Assembly: GCA_037200525.1 (NCBI GenBank)
Contig: JBBCGG010000001.1
Coordinates: 3,960,501 to 4,024,500, forward strand
Reading direction: 5' to 3'
Source of the DNA: Methylocella sp.
GTDB lineage: Bacteria > Pseudomonadota > Alphaproteobacteria > Rhizobiales > Beijerinckiaceae
DNA: 64,000 nucleotides
Positions 53,437 to 62,061 of this stretch are shown here, piece after piece. The notes below the pieces were generated by a model. The model was given only the letters and a program-made list of their open reading frames with translations, was not told the DNA's origin and did not search any database. The position numbers and the translations under genes are program-made. Each line of letters starts with the position of its first letter. Within the stretch, counting starts at the first letter, position 1.

Positions 53437-55410
53437 ATGACAGGACCTTCTCCACAAGGCTCCGCGGCGGGACCCCGCTCAATTGCTCTTATCGGCCCCT
53501 ATGGAAGCGGCAAGTCGACTTTGTTCGATGCGCTGATGGCTGTCGCTGGCTCGCCGGTGAGGCGGCCAGGCGATGTTCGCGCTCGCGGCCGCACCACCGA
53601 GTTGCGGCTTGGTCATTGCACATTCCTCGGCGATCGCTGGTCGATTCTAGATTGTCCCGGATCGGTCGAATTTGCGTTTGAGACCATTAGCGCGCTGATG
53701 GCGGTCGATCTCGCCGTCGTCGTTTGCGAGCCTTCCGGCGATCGCATCTCCAGTTTGCCGCTGTTGATGAAATCGCTCGAAAACTACGAGATTCCGCATC
53801 TCATCTTCGTCAACAAGATCGACACCTTCGACGGATCCGTCCGCGACATCGTCGCAGCGCTTCAGCCTCATTCAAAATTGCCGCTTCTGGCGCGACAGAT
53901 TCCTATCCGCGAAGGCGACGCCGTCATTGGCTGCGTCGATGTCGTAAGCGAGCGCGCCTACCGCTACGGCGCGACGGAAAGCGCTGAGCGGATCGAGCTG
54001 CCGTCAAATATGCGCGAATCCGAGCAGGAGGCTCTGACCGGACTGACCGAGGTGCTCGCGGACCAGGACGACGCCTTCATGGAGAAAATCCTCGAGGATG
54101 TGGCGCTGACGTCGGATGAGATCTACCAGGAATTGCGCAAGGATCAGGCAAAAGGGGCGATCGTCGAAGTTCTGCTCGGCGCGGCGAGCCGGGGGGATGG
54201 CGTTTTGCGCCTCTGGAAAGCTTTGCGGCATGATGCGCCTTGCTGCCATGTGACCGCTGATCGGCGCGGCGTTGCGACAGGCGACCAGCCGCTGGTTCAA
54301 CTGTTCAAGACCGTTCAAGCCGGCAAGCTCTCCTTTGGCCGCATCTGGCGCGGCGTCTTGACCGACGGCGCAACTTTGGACGGCGTCCGCGTCAGCGGCA
54401 TCCAGCGCTTTGTCGGCCTTGAGACCATCAGAGCCCAACAAGCCGATGCGGGGGAGCTGGTCGCCTTGGGTCGGCTTGACGGAGTGGCGACGGGACGGAC
54501 GCTGTGCGCTGGCCGCGCAACTGAAACCCTGGTCTTCCCGGAACCGCCGGCGCCGGTCTATGCGCTGGCCATAGCGACAAAAGAGCGGAAAGACGACGTC
54601 AAGCTCTCCTCCGCATTGCACAAGCTTGTCGAGGATGACCCCTCGCTATCCGTCGAGCATGATCTCGAAACCGGCGATACGCTGCTGAAGGGCCAAGGCG
54701 AGATTCATCTCAATGTGGCGCTCGAACGCCTTGCCGCGATCTACAATATATCGGTTACGGTGCGTCCGCCCAAGATCCCCTATAAGGAGACGATCAAGCG
54801 GCCGATCTCCCAGCATTCCCGGCTAAAGCGCCAAACGGGAGGGCACGGCCAGTTCGCCGACGTCAAACTTGAGATCGAGCCGCGCGGCCGGGGCGAGGGC
54901 TTTCTCTTCGTCGACAAGATTGTCGGCGGCGCGGTGCCAAGGCAATATATTCCGGCCGTGAGCGAAGCCGCCGAGGAGGCGATGCAAAAAGGCCCGTTTG
55001 GCTATCCGGTCGTTGATGTCGGGGTGACGCTCGTCGACGGCACGTTCCACGCCGTCGACAGTTCGGATATGGCGTTCAAAAGCGCAACCCGAATGGCCAT
55101 CACCGAGGCTCTCGCGAAGGCCGAGCCGATTCTGCTTGAGCCGATCGACCACGTGACGGTGAGCGTGCCCAATGCCTTCACCGCCGCGGCGCAACGTCTG
55201 CTCAGCGGACGCCGCGGCCAGATTCTCGGCTATATGGCGCAGCCGGGCGGCCTCGAATGGGACGACATCGAGGCGCTAACGCCTGCGGCGGAACTGCATG
55301 ACTTCATCATCGAGCTGCGTTCGGAGACAATGGGGCTTGGCAGCTATCGCCGCCGGTTCGATCATTTGGCGGAGACGCATATCAAGCCCGACGGTCGAGC
55401 GGCTCGCTAA
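53437..55410 (+). CDS. elongation factor G-like translational GTPase
   Basis: 657 residues, shorter than canonical EF-G (about 690). G1 GPYGSGKST, G3 DCPGS (DxPG) and G4 NKID are present, followed by EF-G domains II-V (KLSFGRIWRGVLTDGATLDG; GQGEIHLNVALERL; TGGHGQFADVKLEIEPR; RGQILGYMAQPGG). The GTPase differs from housekeeping FusA (no standard GHVDxGKT, GPYGSGKST instead), which places it in the EF-G2/EF-G-like group whose role in translation is poorly defined. ATG at 53437. The stop overlaps the otsB stop. Confidence 0.92.
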   Translation: MTGPSPQGSAAGPRSIALIGPYGSGKSTLFDALMAVAGSPVRRPGDVRARGRTTELRLGHCTFLGDRWSILDCPGSVEFAFETISALMAVDLAVVVCEPSGDRISSLPLLMKSLENYEIPHLIFVNKIDTFDGSVRDIVAALQPHSKLPLLARQIPIREGDAVIGCVDVVSERAYRYGATESAERIELPSNMRESEQEALTGLTEVLADQDDAFMEKILEDVALTSDEIYQELRKDQAKGAIVEVLLGAASRGDGVLRLWKALRHDAPCCHVTADRRGVATGDQPLVQLFKTVQAGKLSFGRIWRGVLTDGATLDGVRVSGIQRFVGLETIRAQQADAGELVALGRLDGVATGRTLCAGRATETLVFPEPPAPVYALAIATKERKDDVKLSSALHKLVEDDPSLSVEHDLETGDTLLKGQGEIHLNVALERLAAIYNISVTVRPPKIPYKETIKRPISQHSRLKRQTGGHGQFADVKLEIEPRGRGEGFLFVDKIVGGAVPRQYIPAVSEAAEEAMQKGPFGYPVVDVGVTLVDGTFHAVDSSDMAFKSATRMAITEALAKAEPILLEPIDHVTVSVPNAFTAAAQRLLSGRRGQILGYMAQPGGLEWDDIEALTPAAELHDFIIELRSETMGLGSYRRRFDHLAETHIKPDGRAAR

Positions 55411-56165
55411 AGCTCTTCAAGCTCCTTGCGCAATTGCGCAGGATCGCTCAGCCAAAAGCGCGCCTCCGTCGCAGCCTGCGGCGCTCCGATCCGCGCCGAG
55501 ATGCCGCCCCGCTCATTGACGAATGCGAACCCGCCTTCGTCAGTCAGATCGTCGCCGATGAAAACGGGCCTGCGTCCGATGAATGGCGGGCTCGCCAGCA
55601 AGGCGGCGATGGCGGTCGCCTTGGTGTGCGCGACCTGCTTCAGCTCCGCGACCATCTTCCCCGGCTGAACCGCAAGGTCGGGATTTTCCGCAAAAGGTTG
55701 CAGCGCCGCCAAAACCTTTGCCTCCAGCTCCGGCCTCTGCCGGAAATGCAGCGCCAGCGTGGCGCCCTTGTCCTCCAATATGAGGCCAGGGTGGGCTGCC
55801 GCAAATTCGCGTAATTTTGGCCGCGCGGCATCCATGACGCCGTCTTCGGCCGCGATGCGCGAGCCATCCGCAAATCGAATCTCGGCCCCGTGCAAGCCCG
55901 CCGCCGGCAAAACAATCGGCGCGAAAATACGGTCGAGATCGTCGATTTTGCGGCCGCTGACGAGAGCCAGCGCGCCATCGGCGGCGGCGCGGACCTTCGT
56001 CAACAGCGCGCGCAAAAACTCGTCGCTGACAACGTCGCCGGGCTGTGGCCTGATCTCAAGCAGCGTGCCGTCGACGTCGAGGAAATAGGCGGAGGTCGAG
56101 GGCGGCGCCAGCCTTGCCAATCCGCCGGCCGGCATCGCATAGGGAGGAGTAGCCAAACCTACCAT
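55407..56165 (-). CDS. otsB: trehalose-6-phosphate phosphatase
   Basis: 252 residues, a HAD phosphatase. Motif I FLDVDGTLLEI (nucleophile Asp), motif II ALVSGRKIDDL, and motif III/IV FIGDDLTDEGGFAF. It removes phosphate from trehalose 6-phosphate, the second step of trehalose synthesis. No otsA is present in the window. ATG at 56165 overlaps the upstream glyoxalase stop by 7 bp; M at 56135 is an alternative. Confidence 0.93.
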   Translation of the reverse strand: MVGLATPPYAMPAGGLARLAPPSTSAYFLDVDGTLLEIRPQPGDVVSDEFLRALLTKVRAAADGALALVSGRKIDDLDRIFAPIVLPAAGLHGAEIRFADGSRIAAEDGVMDAARPKLREFAAAHPGLILEDKGATLALHFRQRPELEAKVLAALQPFAENPDLAVQPGKMVAELKQVAHTKATAIAALLASPPFIGRRPVFIGDDLTDEGGFAFVNERGGISARIGAPQAATEARFWLSDPAQLRKELEEL

Positions 56166-56599
56166 ACCCCTGTGTTGGGCATGGAGGCCCAGGGTTCCTG
56201 CTTTTGCTTGGGTTCGCCTTTTTGCAGCAGCTCGATCGAGATGTTGTCGGGCGAGCGAATGAATGCCATATAGCCGTCGCGCGGGGGCCGGTTGATGGTG
56301 ACGCCCGCCTTCATCAAGCTGTCGCAGGTCGCATAAATATCATCGACGGCGTAAGCCAGATGGCCGAAATTGCGGCCGCTGCCATAGGCCTCGCTGTCCC
56401 AATTATAGGTCAATTCGACGAGCGGCGATTTGGAGTCTTTGGCGCGAGCGACGTCTCCGGGGGCGGCGAGAAAGATCAGGGTAAAGCGACCGGCTTCGTT
56501 TTCAACGCGCCGCACCTCAACAAGGCCCAGTTTCTTGGTGTAGAATTCAAGTGATTTGTCGAGGTCCGCGATACGGACCATCGTATGCAGAAATTCCAT
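56159..56599 (-). CDS. glyoxalase I (lactoylglutathione lyase)
   Basis: 146 residues from ATG at 56599 (GGGAG upstream). A vicinal-oxygen-chelate fold: HTMVRIADLDKSLEFYTKKL with the first His ligand, a Glu in LVELTYNWDSE, FGHLAYAVDDIYATC with His, and IELLQKG with Glu. It isomerises the methylglyoxal-glutathione hemithioacetal. It overlaps otsB and is probably cotranscribed. Confidence 0.93.
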   Translation of the reverse strand: MEFLHTMVRIADLDKSLEFYTKKLGLVEVRRVENEAGRFTLIFLAAPGDVARAKDSKSPLVELTYNWDSEAYGSGRNFGHLAYAVDDIYATCDSLMKAGVTINRPPRDGYMAFIRSPDNISIELLQKGEPKQKQEPWASMPNTGVW

Positions 56600-56771
56600 G
56601 TTGGACTCCCTTGATCGGGTTCGCGCCGCGACATGATTTGCGGCTGGATCTGGATGGGGCATCGATATAGCACAAAAGATGCGCGTCCCGCCCCACGAAC
56701 CTCTGGCGCGGCAAGTTCACGCTTCACAGATAATTGAGCGGAAAAATGCGGCGGCGAAACGGGACGAGGCG

Positions 56772-58151
56772 ATGAACGACCATCAGCAGCGCAAGGAAAG
56801 GGCGGCCCTCGGCTCGATCGCGGTCAGCTCCGCCATGACCATCGCCAAACTGGTCGCCGGCTTGAGTTCCGGGTCGCTGGCGGTGCTGTCCGAGGCCGGC
56901 CACAACCTCGCCGATGTCGCGACGACGGCTCTTACCTATTTCGCGATCCGGATCGCGAATAAACCGGCGGACGAAGAGCATCAATACGGCCACGCCAAAG
57001 TCGAAACTCTGGCGGCGTTGATCGAAACGGGATTTCTGTTCGCGCTCGCCGCGTTCATCCTCGTCGAGGCGGTCAGGCGCCTCGCCAGCCATAATGTTCA
57101 CGTCGAAGCAAATTACCTCATCTTCGCTATTCTGTTCATCTCCATCATCGTCGATCTCTTCCGCTGGCGCACGCTCAAGCGAATCGCCAAGCAAACGCAA
57201 AGCGAGGCTCTCGCGGCCGACGCCATGCATTTTTCCAGCGACATCGTAAGCTCCTTGCTGGCCATCGCCGGTCTCATCGCAGCGCATTACGGCTATCCGC
57301 AAGGCGATGTCGCCGCCGCCGTTGGAGTCGCAGCCTTTATCGCGATTGCGGGCTATCAGATCGGGCGGCGCACGATCGACACATTGATGGACGCTGCGCC
57401 CAAAGGCCTCACCGAAAAAATCTTGCCCATTGCGCAATCGGCTCCAGGCGTCATCAAGGTCGAGGCCTTGCGGCTGCGGCCGGCGGGGGCCGAGGTCATG
57501 GGCGATCTCGCGATCACGGTCGCCCGAACCTTACCGCTCGAAAAGGTCGCCGTGATCAAGCGCAATGTGGCGACGGCGATTGCAGCGCAGCATCCCGAGG
57601 TCAACGTCACGATCTCAACGCGGCCGGTGGCGCTCGATAACGAAACCATTCTTGAACGGATTTTGTTGATCGCGGCCAAGCGCCATGTGCCGGTTCATCA
57701 CGTCACCATGCAGGACATCGACGGGCGGACATCGGTTAGCTTCGATGTCGAACTCGACGGCCGCATGCCGCACGCCCAAGCCCATGAGATCGTCACCGGG
57801 CTCGAGGCCGAGATCGGCCAGGAGCTTGGCCCCGATATTGAGGTCGAAAGCCATATCGAGCCGCTGGAGCCGCGCCAATTGCTCGGTCAGGACGTCGATC
57901 CGACGACGCGCGCGGACATAACAGCCGCTTTGGCGAAGAGGATGTACGACGCCGGCGCCCTCTACGACATCCACAATGTGAGGGTGCGCCAAACGCCCGC
58001 TGGTCTTGTCGTCAACTATCATTGCCGCGTTGATCCTGCGCTCAGCGTCGACCAAGTGCATGAGCACGTCGATGCGCTGGAGCGCAAGATGCGCGCCGAT
58101 TTCAGCAACATTATTCGCATCGTCGGTCACGCGGAGCCTCTGCGCGGATGA
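56772..58151 (+). CDS. cation diffusion facilitator family metal exporter
   Basis: 459 residues from ATG at 56772 (an upstream ATG at 56679 is possible). Six transmembrane helices with the metal-site pairs in SEAGHNLADVATT (HxxxD) and AMHFSSDIVSS (HxxxD), and the His-rich EEHQYGHAKVE loop. The cytoplasmic part is unusually long, with two further cation-efflux-like C-terminal units (NVTISTRPVALDN; HNVRVRQTPAGLVVNYH). Exports Zn, Co, Fe or similar. ATGA overlap with the next gene. Confidence 0.92.
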   Translation: MNDHQQRKERAALGSIAVSSAMTIAKLVAGLSSGSLAVLSEAGHNLADVATTALTYFAIRIANKPADEEHQYGHAKVETLAALIETGFLFALAAFILVEAVRRLASHNVHVEANYLIFAILFISIIVDLFRWRTLKRIAKQTQSEALAADAMHFSSDIVSSLLAIAGLIAAHYGYPQGDVAAAVGVAAFIAIAGYQIGRRTIDTLMDAAPKGLTEKILPIAQSAPGVIKVEALRLRPAGAEVMGDLAITVARTLPLEKVAVIKRNVATAIAAQHPEVNVTISTRPVALDNETILERILLIAAKRHVPVHHVTMQDIDGRTSVSFDVELDGRMPHAQAHEIVTGLEAEIGQELGPDIEVESHIEPLEPRQLLGQDVDPTTRADITAALAKRMYDAGALYDIHNVRVRQTPAGLVVNYHCRVDPALSVDQVHEHVDALERKMRADFSNIIRIVGHAEPLRG

Positions 58152-59458
58152 TCGTGAGCCGCCCGCCCGCCGCCGCTGGCGCGGCCCTTCCTATGCTCGC
58201 CGGCTTGCTGCGCAGCAAGCGCTTCGCGCCTTTGTTCTGGTGCCAGTTCTTTTCTGTGTTCAACGATAATTTTGTGCGCAACATGCTGGCTATGCTGATC
58301 CTGTTCCGGCTCGGCGAAAGCGAGGCTGGCGCGCTCATCACGCTCGCTGTCGGAATCTTCATGGCGCCGTCTCTGCTGCTCTCGGGATTGGGGGGCGAGA
58401 TGGCGGATGCGCAGGACAAAGGACGCCTCGCCAGGGCGCTGAAATTTTCCGAAATCCTTGTCCAGGTCGTAGCTGCGATCGGGCTCTGGCAGGCTTCGCT
58501 GCCCCTGCTCTATGCGGCGCTGTTCGGGCTTGGCGTGATCGGCGCGCTCTTTGGCCCATTGAAATACGGCATCCTGCCCGATCTCCTCAAAAGCGAAGAA
58601 CTCATTGCCGGCAATGCCTTGGTCGAGGCGGCGACCTTCGTCGCCATTCTGCTGGGATTGATCGCGGGAGGCCTGTCTGCGATGGGCCGCGCGCCCGAAG
58701 GGACCGTGCTTCAGTTGATGCTGATCGCCCTCGCCTGCTGGGCCGCGAGCCTGTTCATTCCCCCGACAACGCGCGCGGCCCCAAACTTGCGCCTCAACCC
58801 AAATATCTTCGCCTCGACGCGCGCGTTGCTGCTTGAGATCAAGCGCGACCGCCAGCTTTGGAGCCGTAGCCTTGCGGTGTCCTGGTTCTGGATGACCGGA
58901 GCGGTGGCGCTTTCGCTCACGCCTGTTATCATACGCAACAAGACGGGCGGCGGGATCGCGGTCGAGACCGCAATCAGCGCGCTCTTCGCCCTTGGCATCG
59001 GGATTGGCTCGCTCGCGGCGGCGGTGATCGCCAAAGGCCGCATCCTGCTGCGCCCGGTTCCGCTCGCCGGCATCGGCATGGCGGCGTTTCTGATCGACCT
59101 CGGCGTTTCGACATGGAGCCTTCCGACGGCGCGCGCGGAGGTTGCTCTCGGCGCCTTTTTCAGCTCGGCCATCGGCATCCGCATCGCCTTTGACGTTGTC
59201 GGCCTCGCCTGCGCCGGCGGACTGTTCGTGGTGCCATTATTCACGGCGATTCAAGCCGACGCCGCCAAGGAATGGCGAGCCAGGGTGATTGGCGGCGTCA
59301 ATATACTGAATTCGATTTTTATCGTTCTCGGCGTGATCGTGACGGCGACGCTGCAAAGCAAAAGCGTCGGCCTGACCGAACCCGTTCTGCTCGCGGCGCT
59401 CGGCGTCTTAACCTTAGGCGCATCTTATTACGTGCGAAGGTTCGTGTCGCGGAACTGA
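58148..59458 (+). CDS. MFS transporter, LplT-like
   Basis: 436 residues, about 12 transmembrane helices. FWCQFFSVFNDNFVRNMLAM near the start and LGVIGALFGPLKYGILPDLL are the recognisable lysophospholipid-transporter (LplT) features. LplT flips lysophospholipids inward for re-acylation. The acyltransferase half often fused or adjacent (Aas) is not present here, so the substrate is an inference. Coupled to the CDF gene by ATGA. Confidence 0.86.
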   Translation: MIVSRPPAAAGAALPMLAGLLRSKRFAPLFWCQFFSVFNDNFVRNMLAMLILFRLGESEAGALITLAVGIFMAPSLLLSGLGGEMADAQDKGRLARALKFSEILVQVVAAIGLWQASLPLLYAALFGLGVIGALFGPLKYGILPDLLKSEELIAGNALVEAATFVAILLGLIAGGLSAMGRAPEGTVLQLMLIALACWAASLFIPPTTRAAPNLRLNPNIFASTRALLLEIKRDRQLWSRSLAVSWFWMTGAVALSLTPVIIRNKTGGGIAVETAISALFALGIGIGSLAAAVIAKGRILLRPVPLAGIGMAAFLIDLGVSTWSLPTARAEVALGAFFSSAIGIRIAFDVVGLACAGGLFVVPLFTAIQADAAKEWRARVIGGVNILNSIFIVLGVIVTATLQSKSVGLTEPVLLAALGVLTLGASYYVRRFVSRN

Positions 59459-59487
59459 CGGTTCGGCTTTGATCCGCGCCGCTGCTC

Positions 59488-60438
59488 CTAAGGCGTCTTG
59501 CGCAAAAATGTCCCGAACGCGCGAGGGCCATCGCCAACCGGCATTTTAGCCGTCACATCAAGCGTATCGGCGGCGATCGCCCAGACGTCGTTTGAAAACC
59601 AGTTGACGACATAAATCGTCTTTCCATCGCCGCTGGCCTCGATCCCCTCGGGATATTCGCCGACCGAGATTCGCTGCAAAGGCTTTAGCGTCGCGAGATC
59701 GAAGACCGAAACGGCTCCCCCATATTGGTCGGTGGCGAAGCCGCGCCCATTGGCCAATGCGACGACATAGGGCCGCTTGCCAACCAGCACGGTCCCGATC
59801 AGCTTTTGCGTTTGAAGATCGACCACCGACACGTCATTGCTATCGACATTCGCCGCATAGACCAGCCGGCCATCGGGGTCGATGGTGACGCCGAAAGGAT
59901 GCTCGCCCACCTTGACTGTCGCCCGCACCGAAAAACTCGCCGCATCGATGATCGAGATTTGATCGGCGTCGCGATCGGCCGTCACGATCAAGGCGCCGTC
60001 CGGCGTGACGGCGACGCCGGAGGGAGATGCGCCGACCGTAAGATCGGCGACGATTGCGCCCGCCGCGACATCGATTTTATAGAGCCGCGGCAGATAAAAA
60101 CCGGCGACATAGAGAAACCGCGCCGCCGGATCGACGGCGATTCCGAGCGGCGTGTCGGGCATCATGATCTTCGCCGAAATTTTCCGCGAAACAGCATCAA
60201 TCACGGAGACGAATTTGCCCTCGGTGCTGGTGACGAAGGCGGTGCGACCATCGCGCGCCATGGCGATTCCGGCCGGCTTGCCGCCGACCGGAATATGCGC
60301 CGCGATCTTTTGCGTCGCCAGGTCGAGCACGCTGACGCCATCGCCGCTCTGCTCGGTAATGAAGGCCTCGTCCGCCAGCGCCGGGACGCAGCAAAGCGCC
60401 AATCCCAACGCGGCGAAGACGCTTGCGTGTTTTCCCAT
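59488..60438 (-). CDS. periplasmic YVTN/YncE-type beta-propeller protein
   Basis: 316 residues. Signal peptide ending PALADE, then about seven repeated blades of the form IPVGGKPAGIAMARDGRTAF, TVGASPSGVAVTPDGALIVT, KVGEHPFGVTIDPDGRLVYA, SVGEYPEGIEASGDGKTIYV. Such proteins accompany PQQ-dependent dehydrogenases in methylotrophs. It lies 8 bp after the MxaD-like gene, in one operon. Confidence 0.9.
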   Translation of the reverse strand: MGKHASVFAALGLALCCVPALADEAFITEQSGDGVSVLDLATQKIAAHIPVGGKPAGIAMARDGRTAFVTSTEGKFVSVIDAVSRKISAKIMMPDTPLGIAVDPAARFLYVAGFYLPRLYKIDVAAGAIVADLTVGASPSGVAVTPDGALIVTADRDADQISIIDAASFSVRATVKVGEHPFGVTIDPDGRLVYAANVDSNDVSVVDLQTQKLIGTVLVGKRPYVVALANGRGFATDQYGGAVSVFDLATLKPLQRISVGEYPEGIEASGDGKTIYVVNWFSNDVWAIAADTLDVTAKMPVGDGPRAFGTFLRKTP

Positions 60439-60446
60439 CGAAAACG

Positions 60447-60998
60447 CTAGTTTGTCGCCTCAATCTTCTTCTTCAAAGCGTCAAGACCGCTTCTGTAGAG
60501 GGCGTCGACAGCTTTGACGGCGGCTTCGTCGCTAAGCTCCGGCGGCGGATCATTATTGGGATAGCCGCGATAGAAGGCGCCGCGCCATTCAACCGTGCTC
60601 GTCTTGCCGTCGGGGCCCGGCAATACGTCGATGGTGGAAGAATAATTATTGACCGGCAGAACCTTCACGTCGACTTTCGGCATGTAATAGGAGTAGGTGA
60701 ATTTATTGGCGTCATATTTGGTCAGCTCCTCGTCGACGCTCGCGCCGCCGCCGAGATCCAGATGTCGCTTTGCAACGTCCGGCATATTGCCGCCTTCGCC
60801 TGTCGTGGCCTTGACGCCAGGGTGCCAGCTCACATCTTGGAAATTGCCAATAATGGCCCAAACCTTCGCGGGCGGCGCATTGATCTCGACCGTTTGGGTT
60901 GTTTTCTGGCGAGTCGGCCCGTGCGCCCATGCGGCGCCGGCTAGAGCTGGAACCAGGGCGGCTCCGATCAGAATAGATCTAAAAACGCTTGCAGCCAT
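60447..60998 (-). CDS. MxaD-like SRPBCC protein
   Basis: 183 residues. Signal peptide to AWAHG, then GPTRQKTTQTVEINAPPAKV and WAIIGNFQDVSWHPGVKAT, matching the periplasmic MxaD family (START/SRPBCC fold). MxaD assists electron transfer between methanol dehydrogenase and its cytochrome. No mxaF or xoxF is in the window, so the pathway link is inferred from homology and from the beta-propeller neighbour. ATG at 60998. Confidence 0.85.
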   Translation of the reverse strand: MAASVFRSILIGAALVPALAGAAWAHGPTRQKTTQTVEINAPPAKVWAIIGNFQDVSWHPGVKATTGEGGNMPDVAKRHLDLGGGASVDEELTKYDANKFTYSYYMPKVDVKVLPVNNYSSTIDVLPGPDGKTSTVEWRGAFYRGYPNNDPPPELSDEAAVKAVDALYRSGLDALKKKIEATN

Positions 60999-61203
60999 AA
61001 CCTTGACTTTCCTTTTGACTTTTTTCCCGACACCCTAATCTTATAGGATCAGTTATCCCTTAACTTGCGCCCGCAGTCATTTTAGCCTTTGATTCCATGC
61101 GCATATCTCGATTACATGCGCCGTTGTCGGTTCTTATTCTTTGCAAAGCCAGCGTCTTCTGCGAGGAATGAGGAACGCAATGGCGACGCAATCAAAACGA
61201 TTA

Positions 61204-61446
61204 ACGGCCCCCTCGGCTGACCAAACCGGGACGGCGCGCGAATGGCGGAAACTTCTATCTCGCCGTCGTCGGCAAGGACGGCATGGACTTTTATGTTCAA
61301 GCTCGACAGTCGTCAACGCGAGGGTTGATTTGGCTCGTCTGCTACGGTGACGTCAGCACAAGCGCGAGAAAAGGCTCAGGAATGGCGTTCTCTGATTTCT
61401 CAGCGGGAGTCGAAGCCTGTAGAGCAAAAGCCGTCCCAGACCGCTA
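61204..61446 (+). pseudogene. short coding remnant
   Basis: One frame reads NGGNFYLAVVGKDGMDFYVQ, then LIWLVCYGDVSTSARKGSG and ends at AKAVPDR. The beta-strand-like composition suggests a genuine protein piece, but an in-frame stop at about 61201 leaves no proper start. The gap from mxaD to this point and on to 61588 holds no other gene that I can support. Confidence 0.35.
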
Positions 61447-61588
61447 AAGGCACAAGACATCGGGCGAGCATGCGGAGGAGTGTGGCGACGAAGCGCGGCG
61501 AATGGCGCAGCTCAATCCGCGCCGATGGCGTCGCTCCGCCATTAACCCTGCGCCGCCGGCCAGTTTGAGAACGGAGCCGCCTCAACAA

Positions 61589-61830
61589 GAACCCCCGCCG
61601 GCTAGTGAAAACGCGGCGGGGGCAGTTTGCACTACCAGATCACGATCGTTGGGCCTTAATCAACCTGGGGGTATTATAAGGGGGTGGCGAAACGGTCCGG
61701 CTCCCGCGGGCATGGGGTCCCGCGCTTTTTGACCGAGGGAGAAACAGGACACCCCCGGCCAAAAGTGACTTTTGGAGCGGGCGTGTTACCTGGCGATGTC
61801 AGCGAAGCGAAAATTTGTTGCGGGTGTAAT
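61589..61830. repeat. dispersed intergenic repeat, copy B
   Basis: An uninterrupted copy of the repeat seen at 35223-35467: GC-rich stem CCCCCGCCG...CGGCGGGGG, TACCAGATCACGATCGTTGG (61633-61652), the 28-bp identical block (61678-61705), hairpin GCGGG...CCCGC followed by CTTTTT, and GTTGCGGGTGTAAT (61817-61830). It lies upstream of pepN. No protein is encoded; the 230 bp up to pepN are otherwise empty. Confidence 0.8.
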
Positions 61831-62061
61831 CTGCCGAGCGTCACGCCCCCCTGCTGGCGCTTTTTTTGCCGGCCCAAGTGGAGCTGTTTTCGCTCTATGG
61901 CTATGGGCATCGCTCGTCCTGACGCTCGGGTTCAAGCCTCAGACCGAACCCTGGAGGCCCAGCTTCTCGCGCCAACTTTGACGCCTCGCCGACCAACGCC
62001 ATATGATCGGCTTAACGCTCCCTGCGAGCCTTCGCCCCAGCCGCCCGTGATTGAGGTTTTG

